This document shows, piece after piece, positions 25,285-34,314 of a stretch of 64,000 bases of DNA (positions within the stretch are counted from its first letter, which is position 1; every line of letters starts with the position of its first letter). Below the pieces are notes generated by a model. The model was not told where the DNA came from. It ran no database searches and saw nothing but the letters and a program-made list of their open reading frames with translations. This stretch comes from Nibrella saemangeumensis (GTDB lineage Bacteria; Bacteroidota; Bacteroidia; Cytophagales; Spirosomataceae): assembly GCF_039541915.1 (NCBI RefSeq), contig NZ_BAABHD010000027.1, positions 62,001-126,000 of the forward strand. Direction: 5' to 3'. Both the position numbers and the translations under genes were made by a program.

Positions 25285-27696
25285 TTAGTTGTTTACCCTC
25301 CGGCGTTCGTCGTCGGAGCCGGTGACGCGGCTGCTGTTTACTTTTATTTTCTGATTGCCGAAGGTCCGGGTGTAGGTCAACCGCAGCAGCCGGTTATGAT
25401 AACCGCGTCCTCCGGAATGAACCGAGTACCCTTGGGCCGGATTGCTGACGTCGATCACCGCGTAGTTGGTCCAGAAGACATCTTCACCCGATAGGCGCAG
25501 GGACCCTTTATGGTTGGGCAACTGCTTTTTGACCCCCAGATTCAGCACCCCAAACGGACGACGGACCATCACGCCGATCAACGTCCGGCTCTGGTAAAAG
25601 CCCGACACCTCGGCGGAGAACCCACTCGGCAGCATAAACGTCTGCGTTGACGTTAACCGTCCAAAAATCTGCTGCTGCCGGCGTGTAATCCCCTCCTGCG
25701 TAAACTGGTTAGCCTGCCGCACGCTCAACAGACTCGTCTGCATTTGCCACCACTTGGTGACCGCCAACGGAAAACTGAAGCTCACCGATAGGTTACGGGC
25801 CTGATCCAGGTTTTCCGGGCTGGTTATTTGCCGGTTCTCGGCCGGAATAACAATCGTGTTATACGAAATCGGGTGATTAAACCAGGTGTGTTCGACAGTG
25901 AGTTGGTAGTTTTTCTTAAATCGGTAACTGGCCTGAATATTTGTCGCCAGCGTGGGCAGCAGTCGTTCGTTACCACCGCCGGAGGTAGTCGGGTCAACGA
26001 AGTACAGGAAAGGAGCCAACTGACCAAACGAAGGCCGGCTGATACGCTGGCTGTACGCCAGTCGGAAACTGCTCGACGGGCTCAGCGTACGCATCCAGTA
26101 CACGGTAGGAAACCAGTTGCCGTAATTCCGGTAAACCAGAGGAGTGCCTTCAATCGTCCGCAGATCAGTTTGGGTGTGTTCATACCGGAGTCCGGCCTGC
26201 ACAACGTCCTTCGGTGTCAGCTTGCCGTTCAGATTGACATACCCGGCCCAGATAGTTTCGTTCATTTGCACGTGCTGGCTCAGGCTGGAATCTATCAACC
26301 AGCTATTCTCGCGCAGGTTCTCAAAACGGATCTTATTGTCGAAATGGGCAAGCGTACTTTTTGCACCCAGACTTAGTTTAAATGCTTCGTTCAGGTTTAG
26401 GCTGTAATCGGCTTTTGCTACCCAGAGCCGGATGGGTGTCCGCTTTTCATTGCGAACCAGTTCGCTGGTCGTTCTGCCTTCCTGCAAATAATCCGTATCG
26501 AACTGATAGCGGTGGGGATTATTGTTGAAAAACCGGATGAAGTCAATGTCGGCGCTGATCTCTCCTTTTTTGAGGGTATGCCGCAGGTTCACATTACCGG
26601 TATAAACCCAGGTATCGTTCAGTTCGTCATCGTCAATGTAAGTCTGGGTAAATGGTTGTCCCTCCCGTGTGACGCTGGCGGTGTTAGAACAATACTGGTT
26701 CGATTGGAAATTGTATAAGGTAAGCAGGCTGCTGAAGCTCGTACGGCGGCTCAGATTCCACTCCAGGCCGGCCTGCCCATTGTGAATCCAGTCGCGCTCG
26801 TCGCGCCGGATCGTTATGTCGGTCCGTACCGGTACCGGTTGGCTAATCAGGCGGTAGGAGTCATAGAGCCGGATCACGTGGTTCATCTGCCCGGAGTAAT
26901 CGGCAAACAGGCTCAGTTTCTCCGTCCGGCGATTGATGTTTCCCGACATCCCGGCCCGCTCCCAGCGTCCATACCCAAAATTAGCCGACCACGACCCGTT
27001 CGTTCCCAAATCCGGACTGCGCTTCGTTACGATATTGATGAGTCCGGCATTGCCTTCGGCGTCGTACTGGGCGGGCGGGGTGGTAATCAGTTCAATTTTC
27101 TCGATGTTACCGGCATTCATACTGCCTAACATCTGGATGAGACTGGTCAGCGGAATGCGGGAAAGTTTCCCGTTGAGCATGACCATGACGCCCTGCTTGC
27201 CATTCATGGACAGGACTTTGTTCGACCGGTCGACGGTGACGCCCGGCGAACGTTCGAGCACATCGAGGGCCGTGCTGCCGGCCGCCATAATGCTGCTCTG
27301 CACATTGATGACCATGCGGTCGATCTGCTGCTCATACAAAGGTTTCTGGGCATTTACCGTCACTTCGTTCAGCGTTCGGGAGGCTTCGGTCAGCGTCAGC
27401 GCGGGCACGGTCACATCAGCGGCCACGTCGAACACACCGGACTTCTGCTTCTGGTAAGCCACCGAGGAAGCCGCAATCACATACCGGCCATTGGGCACAT
27501 TCTCAAAACGATAGCTACCCTGTTCGGTGGTGACAGCCCCTTTGGCCAGGGAAGAGTCCTTTGCATGAAGCAGGGCGATACTCACAAACGGCAGGTCTTT
27601 GCCCGTAGGGTCTTTCACGGAGCCCTGCACCCGGTGCTGCGCAAACGTAGTCAGTGATAGCTGGCTGAGGAGGAGAAAAAAGAGGAGAGGTTTCAT
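25285..27696 (-). CDS. TonB-dependent receptor, outer-membrane beta-barrel family protein
   Basis: This 803-residue protein has a signal peptide and an N-terminal carboxypeptidase-D-regulatory-like domain (about residues 22-105). It then has a plug domain with the motif LDVLERSPGVTVDRSNKVL and GKQGVMVMLNGK, and a barrel with IEKIELITTPPAQYDAEGNA before it. This is the pattern of the outer-membrane barrel family PF14905 and not of SusC. No SusD partner is adjacent. It would import or sense an unknown ligand. The 287-bp gap to kinase d upstream holds its promoter, and the perfect 19-bp hairpin downstream is its likely terminator. Between two kinase operons, it interrupts the array. Confidence 0.9.
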   Translation of the reverse strand: MKPLLFFLLLSQLSLTTFAQHRVQGSVKDPTGKDLPFVSIALLHAKDSSLAKGAVTTEQGSYRFENVPNGRYVIAASSVAYQKQKSGVFDVAADVTVPALTLTEASRTLNEVTVNAQKPLYEQQIDRMVINVQSSIMAAGSTALDVLERSPGVTVDRSNKVLSMNGKQGVMVMLNGKLSRIPLTSLIQMLGSMNAGNIEKIELITTPPAQYDAEGNAGLINIVTKRSPDLGTNGSWSANFGYGRWERAGMSGNINRRTEKLSLFADYSGQMNHVIRLYDSYRLISQPVPVRTDITIRRDERDWIHNGQAGLEWNLSRRTSFSSLLTLYNFQSNQYCSNTASVTREGQPFTQTYIDDDELNDTWVYTGNVNLRHTLKKGEISADIDFIRFFNNNPHRYQFDTDYLQEGRTTSELVRNEKRTPIRLWVAKADYSLNLNEAFKLSLGAKSTLAHFDNKIRFENLRENSWLIDSSLSQHVQMNETIWAGYVNLNGKLTPKDVVQAGLRYEHTQTDLRTIEGTPLVYRNYGNWFPTVYWMRTLSPSSSFRLAYSQRISRPSFGQLAPFLYFVDPTTSGGGNERLLPTLATNIQASYRFKKNYQLTVEHTWFNHPISYNTIVIPAENRQITSPENLDQARNLSVSFSFPLAVTKWWQMQTSLLSVRQANQFTQEGITRRQQQIFGRLTSTQTFMLPSGFSAEVSGFYQSRTLIGVMVRRPFGVLNLGVKKQLPNHKGSLRLSGEDVFWTNYAVIDVSNPAQGYSVHSGGRGYHNRLLRLTYTRTFGNQKIKVNSSRVTGSDDERRRVNN

Positions 27697-27983
27697 AAGC
27701 TAACCAATTTGAATGGTGATGCAGCCCTGTTTTCAGGCAGGACATACAGGCGGTTTGCCTATGACGAAGATTATAAACGCCTGGGAATAAGATGGTTAAT
27801 ATTGAGACAATTACTATCACTTTTGGGACAGGGTTCAGGAATTTAGAAAAAAAGGAGCAGTATCCCGAATTACATTCCGGGAGCTAATACCAAGGTATCC
27901 GACAGCTGGAATTACATCGCTCTGGCGACCCGGTACGGGCTACTCTGTCGCCGGCCTGACTCCGGCCATGGTATGGGAGATTA

Positions 27984-29960
27984 TTAGGCCGGTAAGGCAA
28001 TGACAAACTCGGTAAATTCACCGGTCTGTGTGTCAACCCGCATCTCTCCCCCATGCCCTTTGGTCACAATGTCATAGCTCAACGACAAACCTAATCCGGT
28101 ACCCTGCCCGGTAGGTTTAGTGGTGAAGAAAGGCTGGAAAATCTTATTGACAATCTCCTCAGGTATACCTGTGCCGTTATCCTTCACCTGCAATTCTACC
28201 CGCCCATTCTCCCGATGGGTCGTCACCTCAATTTGGGGCTTGTAGGCATTCGTGCCCCGGCCGTTATGGGTCAGCTTTTGCTTTTCCTGCACCGCATAGA
28301 AAGCATTGTTGTAAAGGTTGAGCAGCACTCTGCCCATGTCCTGCGGAGTTATGTTGACTAGTCCTAGAGTAGAGTCCAGATTTAACCGTAGGTCGGCCGT
28401 GAAGCTGTCGTCTTTAGCTCTCAGGTTTTGGTAAGCTAAGCGCAGATATTCATCCGCTAAGGCATTCAGATCGGTAGGCTCTTTGGTACCTCTACTCGTT
28501 TTGGAGTGCTGGAGCATGCCTTTGACGATGCCGTCGGCCCGCTTACCGTGGTGATTCACTTTTTCCAGGGTTTCCCGCAGGTCACCCGTCAGGTCAAGCG
28601 CATCCTGGGTATGGCCGGCTTTAATTTCCTCCTCCAGTTCCTCCACCAGTTCTGTACTCACTTCGGAGAGATTATTAACGAAGTTTAAAGGATTCTGAAT
28701 CTCGTGGGCGATACCGGCAGTTAGTTCTCCGAGTGAAGCCATCTTTTCGCGTTGAATCAATTGGGCCTGAGTGGCTTTGAGGGTTGTCAGAGTTTGTTCG
28801 ACTTTGGCCTTTTGTTCACCGAGGAGTTTATTGGCCTGGTGTTTCTGCCGGTTGTTCCGATAGAGGAAAAAGGCAACCAGCAGCACTACGGCTAACCCGG
28901 CTGCAAACGCAGATCGTTCAATCCGGTTTTGATAGGCCATTGCCTGAGCCTGTATTTCGCGTTGCCTGTTTTGCTCATTGATTATTATTTGCTCAACGGC
29001 ATGAACGTTGGCCTTGCCGAACAGACTGTCCTGGGCTCCGATCATCATTTGCTGATACCCAAAGGCCTGTTCAAAGTTCCGACGCTGCCGGAAGTACTCG
29101 GCAAGCAACGTACTAGCGTGTAATACGCCCTCAGTGAAGCCAATCTCATTGGCTTCGTCCAACGCTTTCCGGGCGTAGTAAAAGCAGGAGTCCGGTTGGT
29201 GATGCTGTCGGTATAGATAAGCTATGTTTATGTAAATCTGACTACTGTTACGGTGGTCTTGCTGTCTGATCGAGGCTTGAATTCCCTTTCGGAAATAGTA
29301 CAGCGCTTTATCAGACTGTTTTTTTTTGACGTAACACCGTCCCAGCACATTTAGTACCAGCTGAAGTGCCGTTGTTTGTGAAGACCTAAGCCGAGTTATA
29401 GTCCGGTAAGCCGAGTCGGCATAAGCCAAAGCCGAATCTGGCTGATTTAGCTGGATAAAATTGTAAGCGATGTTGCTTTGTGCAATCGCTATATCATGTT
29501 CATTCCGTTTCGCTCTAAAAATTCGGAGAGCCTGATAATAGTATTGGCGAGCTTGTTGGTGATTTCCTAACGCATTATTAATTGACCCAAGCCGGTTCAG
29601 GGGCCAATCCATCTCGTCGGGCAGGTTGTTTTCCTGGGCCAATTTCAGTGCATCAAACTGGTATTGCAACGCTTTGGGCAGGTTGCCCTGGTCCTGAATG
29701 ATGCGCCCCAAATTGGTTAAAGCACGAACTTCGCCTTTTACAAAGCCAATTTTACGAGACAGTGTGAGCGCCTGTTGGGCAAAATATAGTCCAGAATCGG
29801 GCGACACCACCCGGTAGCTATTTCCTAATTGGGCCAGCACCCAAACTTGACCGGTATCGGTCCGGGTTTGGGCAAGCAACTGTCGTAAACTGTCAATGCG
29901 CGGTGTTTGGGCAAAAGCTATATGGCCAAATAACACGATCAAAAGCAGGAGCCGTTTCAT
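27984..29960 (-). CDS. TPR-containing sensor histidine kinase (paralogue d)
   Basis: The 658-residue product is the shortest of the six. It has a signal peptide, TPR repeats, a membrane helix, and a kinase core with His419 in AHEIQNPLNFVNNL. The linker between membrane and kinase is shorter than in the others, because one stretch of coiled coil is missing. It shares the extra HNGRGTNAYKPQ segment in the ATP-binding domain with f. Its start overlaps the stop of kinase e by four bases (ATGA), so it is the third gene of the f-e-d operon. It ends at 27984; a small stem GCCGG/CCGGC follows within about 40 bp. Confidence 0.95.
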   Translation of the reverse strand: MKRLLLLIVLFGHIAFAQTPRIDSLRQLLAQTRTDTGQVWVLAQLGNSYRVVSPDSGLYFAQQALTLSRKIGFVKGEVRALTNLGRIIQDQGNLPKALQYQFDALKLAQENNLPDEMDWPLNRLGSINNALGNHQQARQYYYQALRIFRAKRNEHDIAIAQSNIAYNFIQLNQPDSALAYADSAYRTITRLRSSQTTALQLVLNVLGRCYVKKKQSDKALYYFRKGIQASIRQQDHRNSSQIYINIAYLYRQHHQPDSCFYYARKALDEANEIGFTEGVLHASTLLAEYFRQRRNFEQAFGYQQMMIGAQDSLFGKANVHAVEQIIINEQNRQREIQAQAMAYQNRIERSAFAAGLAVVLLVAFFLYRNNRQKHQANKLLGEQKAKVEQTLTTLKATQAQLIQREKMASLGELTAGIAHEIQNPLNFVNNLSEVSTELVEELEEEIKAGHTQDALDLTGDLRETLEKVNHHGKRADGIVKGMLQHSKTSRGTKEPTDLNALADEYLRLAYQNLRAKDDSFTADLRLNLDSTLGLVNITPQDMGRVLLNLYNNAFYAVQEKQKLTHNGRGTNAYKPQIEVTTHRENGRVELQVKDNGTGIPEEIVNKIFQPFFTTKPTGQGTGLGLSLSYDIVTKGHGGEMRVDTQTGEFTEFVIALPA

Positions 29961-31951
29961 AATCCGTTGGAGGTAGGTAAGGTGACAACAAACTCCGTAT
30001 ACGTATTTTCCTGACTATCCACTATCATCTCTCCGCCATGCCCTTTGGTGACAATATCATAGCTGAGAGACAAGCCCAGTCCCGTACCCTGCCCGGTGGG
30101 TTTGGTAGTGAAAAACGGCTGATAGATCTTATTGAGAATCTCCGAGGGTATACCCGTGCCATTGTCCTTCACTCGCAATTCGACCCGCCCATTCTCCCGA
30201 TGGGTAGTCACCTCAATCTGGGGCTGAAAGCCGTCCATGGACTTTCGGGCCTGCTCCTGCGTGGCATAAAAAGCATTGTTGTAGAGGTTAAGCAGCACTC
30301 TCCCCATGTCCTGAGGAGCCACGTTGATTAACCCCAGATTAGGGTCAAGTGATAACCGCAGATCAGCCGTGAAGCTGTCATCTTTGGCTTTTAGATTCTG
30401 GTAGGCCAGCCGTAAATACTCATTAGCTAAGGCGTTCAGATCGGTAGGCTCTTTGGTACCACTACTCGTTTTAGAGTGCTGGAGCATACCTTTTACGATG
30501 CCGTCGGCTCGCTTGCCGTGGTGGTTCACTTTTTCCAGGGTTTCCTGTAGATCGTCGGCTAATTCTAACACATCTTCGATATGGCCAGCTTTTGCCTCCT
30601 CCTTCAGTTCTCCGACCAGCTCAGTGCTTACCTCCGAGAGGTTGTTGACGAAGTTCAATGGATTCTGAATTTCGTGGGCGATACCAGCCGTCAGTTCGCC
30701 TAAAGAGGCCATTTTCTCGCGTTGGATGAGTTGCGCTTGCGTAGTTTTGAGTTCGATAAGAGTGCGCTGAATCTCTCCGTTCTTTTGCTGGAGAAGTTCA
30801 TTGGCCCTATGTTTCTGACGGTTGTTGCGCCACAGTATCAAAGCTAGTAAGACCAAAACGCCCAGCCCGGTCAGTACAGCGTAAAATCGCACCTGATTCT
30901 GGTACTCTTTTTGGGCTAGGATTAACTCCTGTTGACGCTGTTTTTCAGCGATAGCCAGTAATTGGAGTTGCTGAATTTTCCTGGGGCCGAACAAACTATC
31001 GCTGGAGGCTCTGGCTATTTCCAGATAATGAAAGGCGCTATCAAGATTGTTTTTGTCTTTATAGAGCCTGGCCAAAAAATAAGTGATAGACGGAGTTACT
31101 AAATTATTGGCCTGCTTACTATTGATAAGCGCCAGATGGGCATAATACAGGCTGGAATCGGCCCGGTGAAGCTTATTGAAAAGTTCAGCCATTGCCAGTA
31201 GAAGAGTTGTGCGGTTCCGCCTATCATTAAGGACATAGGTTATCTGCAAAGCCTGTCTGTACAACTGGAGAGCCCGGCTGTTGTTACCTGTAAAAGTCTC
31301 AAGACGTCCAGAATTCCTCAGTATACTAGATCTGGCAACCAAATAAGTAAACCTGTCAACTGATTTAGGAAAATGATTACTCAGCCAGTCTGCCTTTTGG
31401 TGAACGATACGAGCCGAATCGGGTAAATTCAGAGCGAGAAATGGTCTAACCATATTCCCGTATTCTCTCATAAGCCCATACGTATCACCATGATATTCAG
31501 ACAGTTGTCTCGACTGCTCAAAGTAACTAAGCGCCTGCTGGTTTTCACTCAGAGCACTATAAATTATTCCAATAACATTCAGTGATTCTACTTCCAGTTG
31601 CCAGTCACGAGTATCGCGGGCGATGGTGAGGGCTTTAAGGGCATAATCAAGGGCTTGAGGTAGATTCCCAAGATCCCTTAATGTACCACTATAGTTTCTT
31701 AAAACCCTCCCGACTCCTTTAGCAAAACGTATCCTGCGGGCAAGTTGAAGGGCTTGCTCAGCTAGTTTCAAGCTGGAGTCTGTCGAATATATATGATAAC
31801 CATAGACCAATTCAGCCAGTATCAGTACCCGGCTGGTGTCCTGGCGGGTTTGAGCCAGCAGACGCTTCAGGCTGTCCAGATGCGCATTTTGACCTAACGC
31901 AACGGGCAGGCACAAAACCCACAATAGTAGAGTGGCAAACAAGCGGTTCAT
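29957..31951 (-). CDS. TPR-containing sensor histidine kinase (paralogue e)
   Basis: This 664-residue paralogue is the middle gene of the f-e-d operon, with four-base overlaps at both ends. The order is signal peptide, TPR-rich sensor region, membrane helix, coiled coil, and kinase core with His426 in AHEIQNPLNFVNNL. The coiled-coil linker is shortened (QQKNGEIQRTLIELKTTQAQ). The C-terminus is ENTYTEFVVTLPTSNGL. Its last 116 bases or so (29976-30091) are identical to the corresponding part of kinase f. Confidence 0.95.
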   Translation of the reverse strand: MNRLFATLLLWVLCLPVALGQNAHLDSLKRLLAQTRQDTSRVLILAELVYGYHIYSTDSSLKLAEQALQLARRIRFAKGVGRVLRNYSGTLRDLGNLPQALDYALKALTIARDTRDWQLEVESLNVIGIIYSALSENQQALSYFEQSRQLSEYHGDTYGLMREYGNMVRPFLALNLPDSARIVHQKADWLSNHFPKSVDRFTYLVARSSILRNSGRLETFTGNNSRALQLYRQALQITYVLNDRRNRTTLLLAMAELFNKLHRADSSLYYAHLALINSKQANNLVTPSITYFLARLYKDKNNLDSAFHYLEIARASSDSLFGPRKIQQLQLLAIAEKQRQQELILAQKEYQNQVRFYAVLTGLGVLVLLALILWRNNRQKHRANELLQQKNGEIQRTLIELKTTQAQLIQREKMASLGELTAGIAHEIQNPLNFVNNLSEVSTELVGELKEEAKAGHIEDVLELADDLQETLEKVNHHGKRADGIVKGMLQHSKTSSGTKEPTDLNALANEYLRLAYQNLKAKDDSFTADLRLSLDPNLGLINVAPQDMGRVLLNLYNNAFYATQEQARKSMDGFQPQIEVTTHRENGRVELRVKDNGTGIPSEILNKIYQPFFTTKPTGQGTGLGLSLSYDIVTKGHGGEMIVDSQENTYTEFVVTLPTSNGL

Positions 31952-33972
31952 AACAGATTGGAGGTGGGTAAGGTGACAACAAACTCCGTATACGTATTTT
32001 CCTGACTATCCACTATCATCTCTCCGCCATGCCCTTTGGTGACAATATCATAGCTGAGAGACAAGCCCAGTCCCGTACCCTGTCCCGTCGGCTTGGTGGT
32101 GAAGAATGGCTGATAGATTTTGGAGAGAATCTCCGGGGGAATACCCGCGCCATTATCCTTCACCCGCAGTTCCACCCGCCCATTCTCCCGATGGGTAATC
32201 ACCTCAATTTGGGGCTTGTAGGCATTCGTGCCCCGGCCGTTATGGGTCAGCTTTTGCTTTTCCTGCACCGCATAGAAAGCATTATTATATAGGTTCAGTA
32301 GCACCCGTCCTATATCCTGAGCCGCAACATTGACTTTGCCCAAACTGGGGTCCAGATTTAACCGCAGGTCGGCCGTGAAGCTGTCGTCTTTTGCTCTCAG
32401 GTTCTGGTAGGCGAGCCGCAGGTATTCATCCGCTAAGGTATTGAGGTCGGTGGGTTCTTTCTGCCCACTGCTGACGCGGCTGTGCTGCAACATACCTTTG
32501 ACGATGCTATCGGCCCGCTTGCCGTGGTGATTCACTTTTTCCAGGGTTTCCTTTAAATCGGCCGTTAAGGCTAAAACGTCCTCGGTATGACCAGCTTTGG
32601 TCTCTTCTTCCAACTCCTCTACCAGTTCCGTACTGACCTCCGAAAGGTTAGTGACGAAGTTGAGCGGATTCTGAATTTCATGGGCAATGCCAGCGGTCAG
32701 TTCTCCTAAGGAGGCCATTTTCTCGCGTTGGATAAGTTGCGCTTGAGTAGCCCTCAGGTCGGAAAGTGCGGTTTCGGCTTTGTGGCGTTGGAGGTTGATC
32801 TCCTCTTTTTGCCGTAAGAGCAACCGGTTGGCTTTTTGCTGCTGACGGTTGGTGAGGTACAGGATAAACGCAATCAGCAAGACGACTACCAGACCTGCCA
32901 GTAGGGTATAGATCTGTACTCGATTCTTAAACTTTTCCTGGGTTGCCACCAATTCCTGCTGCTGCTGTTGTTCGTCGAGCAGGAGTAATTGTAGCTGCTG
33001 AAACTTTTTAGGCCCATATAAACTATCGTTGGCGGCTCTGGCTATGTCCTGGTAGTACAGAGCACTGTCGGCATTAGGGATAAACTTAAACAGCTGTGAC
33101 AGTAGATTGCCTGCTTTTAAAACATTGGCTTTGTAGTTTAATTTTTGGCTATTACCCAGGGCAAGGCGGGCATAATGCAGACTGGAGTCGCGTTGGTGAG
33201 TCTGGTTGAACACCTCTGCCATATACAACTGAGTCGTAGACTGAATACGAATTTCATTAACCAATAAGGACAGGCGCAACGCTTGCCGATAAAAGCCAAT
33301 AGCCTCTGCATAATACCCTATTAAGGCAGCAAGTCGTCCCGAATAATTTAAGTTTGTACACTTTAGTGCGTTGTTTTTTGGGAATTGACTGAGCAATTGA
33401 TGTGCCTGCTTATTGACAATCCTGGCGGAATCCAGTAAAGAAAGGCTTATGTAGGCGTTAGTCATATTAGTCAACACAACAGCAACGCGCATTTTATCAG
33501 AAATAGCTTCATGAATTTGCCTGGCTTGGTTATAGTAGCCAAGCGCTTTGCGACTTTCTCCCAAATCGAAGTAAATAAGGCCAATCTGGTTTAGCCGCTG
33601 TCCTTCTTCTGAAGGGTCATGTATAGTTCTGGCGATGATCAGCCCTTTATAAGCATACGCCAACGCTTGCGGCAGGTCACCGCGTATCCTTGATACGTTA
33701 ACCATACGGCCTAAAGCCTGTCCTTCACCTTTCATAAAGTTGCTGCTGTGTGACAGTTTCAATGCCTGCTGAGCCAGATTCATAGAGGAGTCAGGAGAAA
33801 AGAAGCTATAAGCATTAGCCAGTTTAACCAACAGCAACACCCGGCTGGTATCCTGGCGAGCCTGAGCCAGCAAACCTTTAAGGCTGTCGATTTCGGCGGG
33901 ATCAAAGTTCTGCCCCAGAGTAAAGGATACAGAAAGTATCCATAGAAAGAGGAAAACAGATAAACGTTTCAT
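31948..33972 (-). CDS. TPR-containing sensor histidine kinase (paralogue f)
   Basis: The start is the ATG at 33972, giving 674 residues and the same MKRL-type signal peptide as the paralogues. An in-frame start 29 codons upstream lies in the conserved leader and is not credible. TPR repeats run to about residue 335, a membrane helix follows, and the kinase has His431 in AHEIQNPLNFVTNL (threonine replaces the second-last N of the usual NFVNNL). It heads the f-e-d operon. Its kinase DNA is a patchwork of stretches identical or nearly identical to e, c and d. Confidence 0.95.
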   Translation of the reverse strand: MKRLSVFLFLWILSVSFTLGQNFDPAEIDSLKGLLAQARQDTSRVLLLVKLANAYSFFSPDSSMNLAQQALKLSHSSNFMKGEGQALGRMVNVSRIRGDLPQALAYAYKGLIIARTIHDPSEEGQRLNQIGLIYFDLGESRKALGYYNQARQIHEAISDKMRVAVVLTNMTNAYISLSLLDSARIVNKQAHQLLSQFPKNNALKCTNLNYSGRLAALIGYYAEAIGFYRQALRLSLLVNEIRIQSTTQLYMAEVFNQTHQRDSSLHYARLALGNSQKLNYKANVLKAGNLLSQLFKFIPNADSALYYQDIARAANDSLYGPKKFQQLQLLLLDEQQQQQELVATQEKFKNRVQIYTLLAGLVVVLLIAFILYLTNRQQQKANRLLLRQKEEINLQRHKAETALSDLRATQAQLIQREKMASLGELTAGIAHEIQNPLNFVTNLSEVSTELVEELEEETKAGHTEDVLALTADLKETLEKVNHHGKRADSIVKGMLQHSRVSSGQKEPTDLNTLADEYLRLAYQNLRAKDDSFTADLRLNLDPSLGKVNVAAQDIGRVLLNLYNNAFYAVQEKQKLTHNGRGTNAYKPQIEVITHRENGRVELRVKDNGAGIPPEILSKIYQPFFTTKPTGQGTGLGLSLSYDIVTKGHGGEMIVDSQENTYTEFVVTLPTSNLL

Positions 33973-34120
33973 GAGGAGACAGCACCGGCAGGTGACGGGT
34001 TCAGGAAAGAGGAAGTAGCCGAAGGGATTCATGCTTCCCGGCGACAATCCCCATGTCATTAGCCGGCAACCGTAGAGCGATAACCAAAGACGTAACTACC
34101 ACCTAATGTATACATTTTCA
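33973..34120 (-). promoter_or_regulatory. Conserved leader of kinase f: palindrome and nested hairpin
   Basis: This is the third copy of the kinase leader. ATGTATACAT is at 34106-34115, 134 bases before the ATG. The hairpin is at 34038-34066 with outer arms CCGGC/GCCGG, inner arms GACA/TGTC and loop TGGGGAT. A TTTG lies 22 bp before TACATTAG, a possible but loose Bacteroidota promoter. The remaining 194 bp toward the divergent gene at 34315 have no other feature I recognise. Confidence 0.7.
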
Positions 34121-34314
34121 GAGAAATAAAAGCAAAAGCACTTACTATTCGGTTCCTGTTCAGACGCTGTTCAACCGAGGAGGATTTGTACACCAGCGCG
34201 TGAGCCGGCATAAAAAAGTCAGGTCGCCTTCCTGAGAAAATACGCGCCGGCCTTGTAAGTTTATAGAGCGTTATTGTAAACTCACCGGCGTAACGATTGA
34301 ATCACCCAAATTCT

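Noticed and set aside
27934..27983. A 15-base match between the tail region after kinase d and the end of kinase b
   Set aside because: A match of this length between two places in 64 kb is expected by chance; no further similarity flanks it.
33973..34059. Upstream reading frame of the kinase f gene (and short frames in the a and c leaders)
   Set aside because: The 63 bases align without gaps and begin with ATG, GTG or TTG in the three copies, but most differences change the amino acid, and in f the stop is lost. Selection on a peptide is not supported; conservation of DNA or RNA is more likely.
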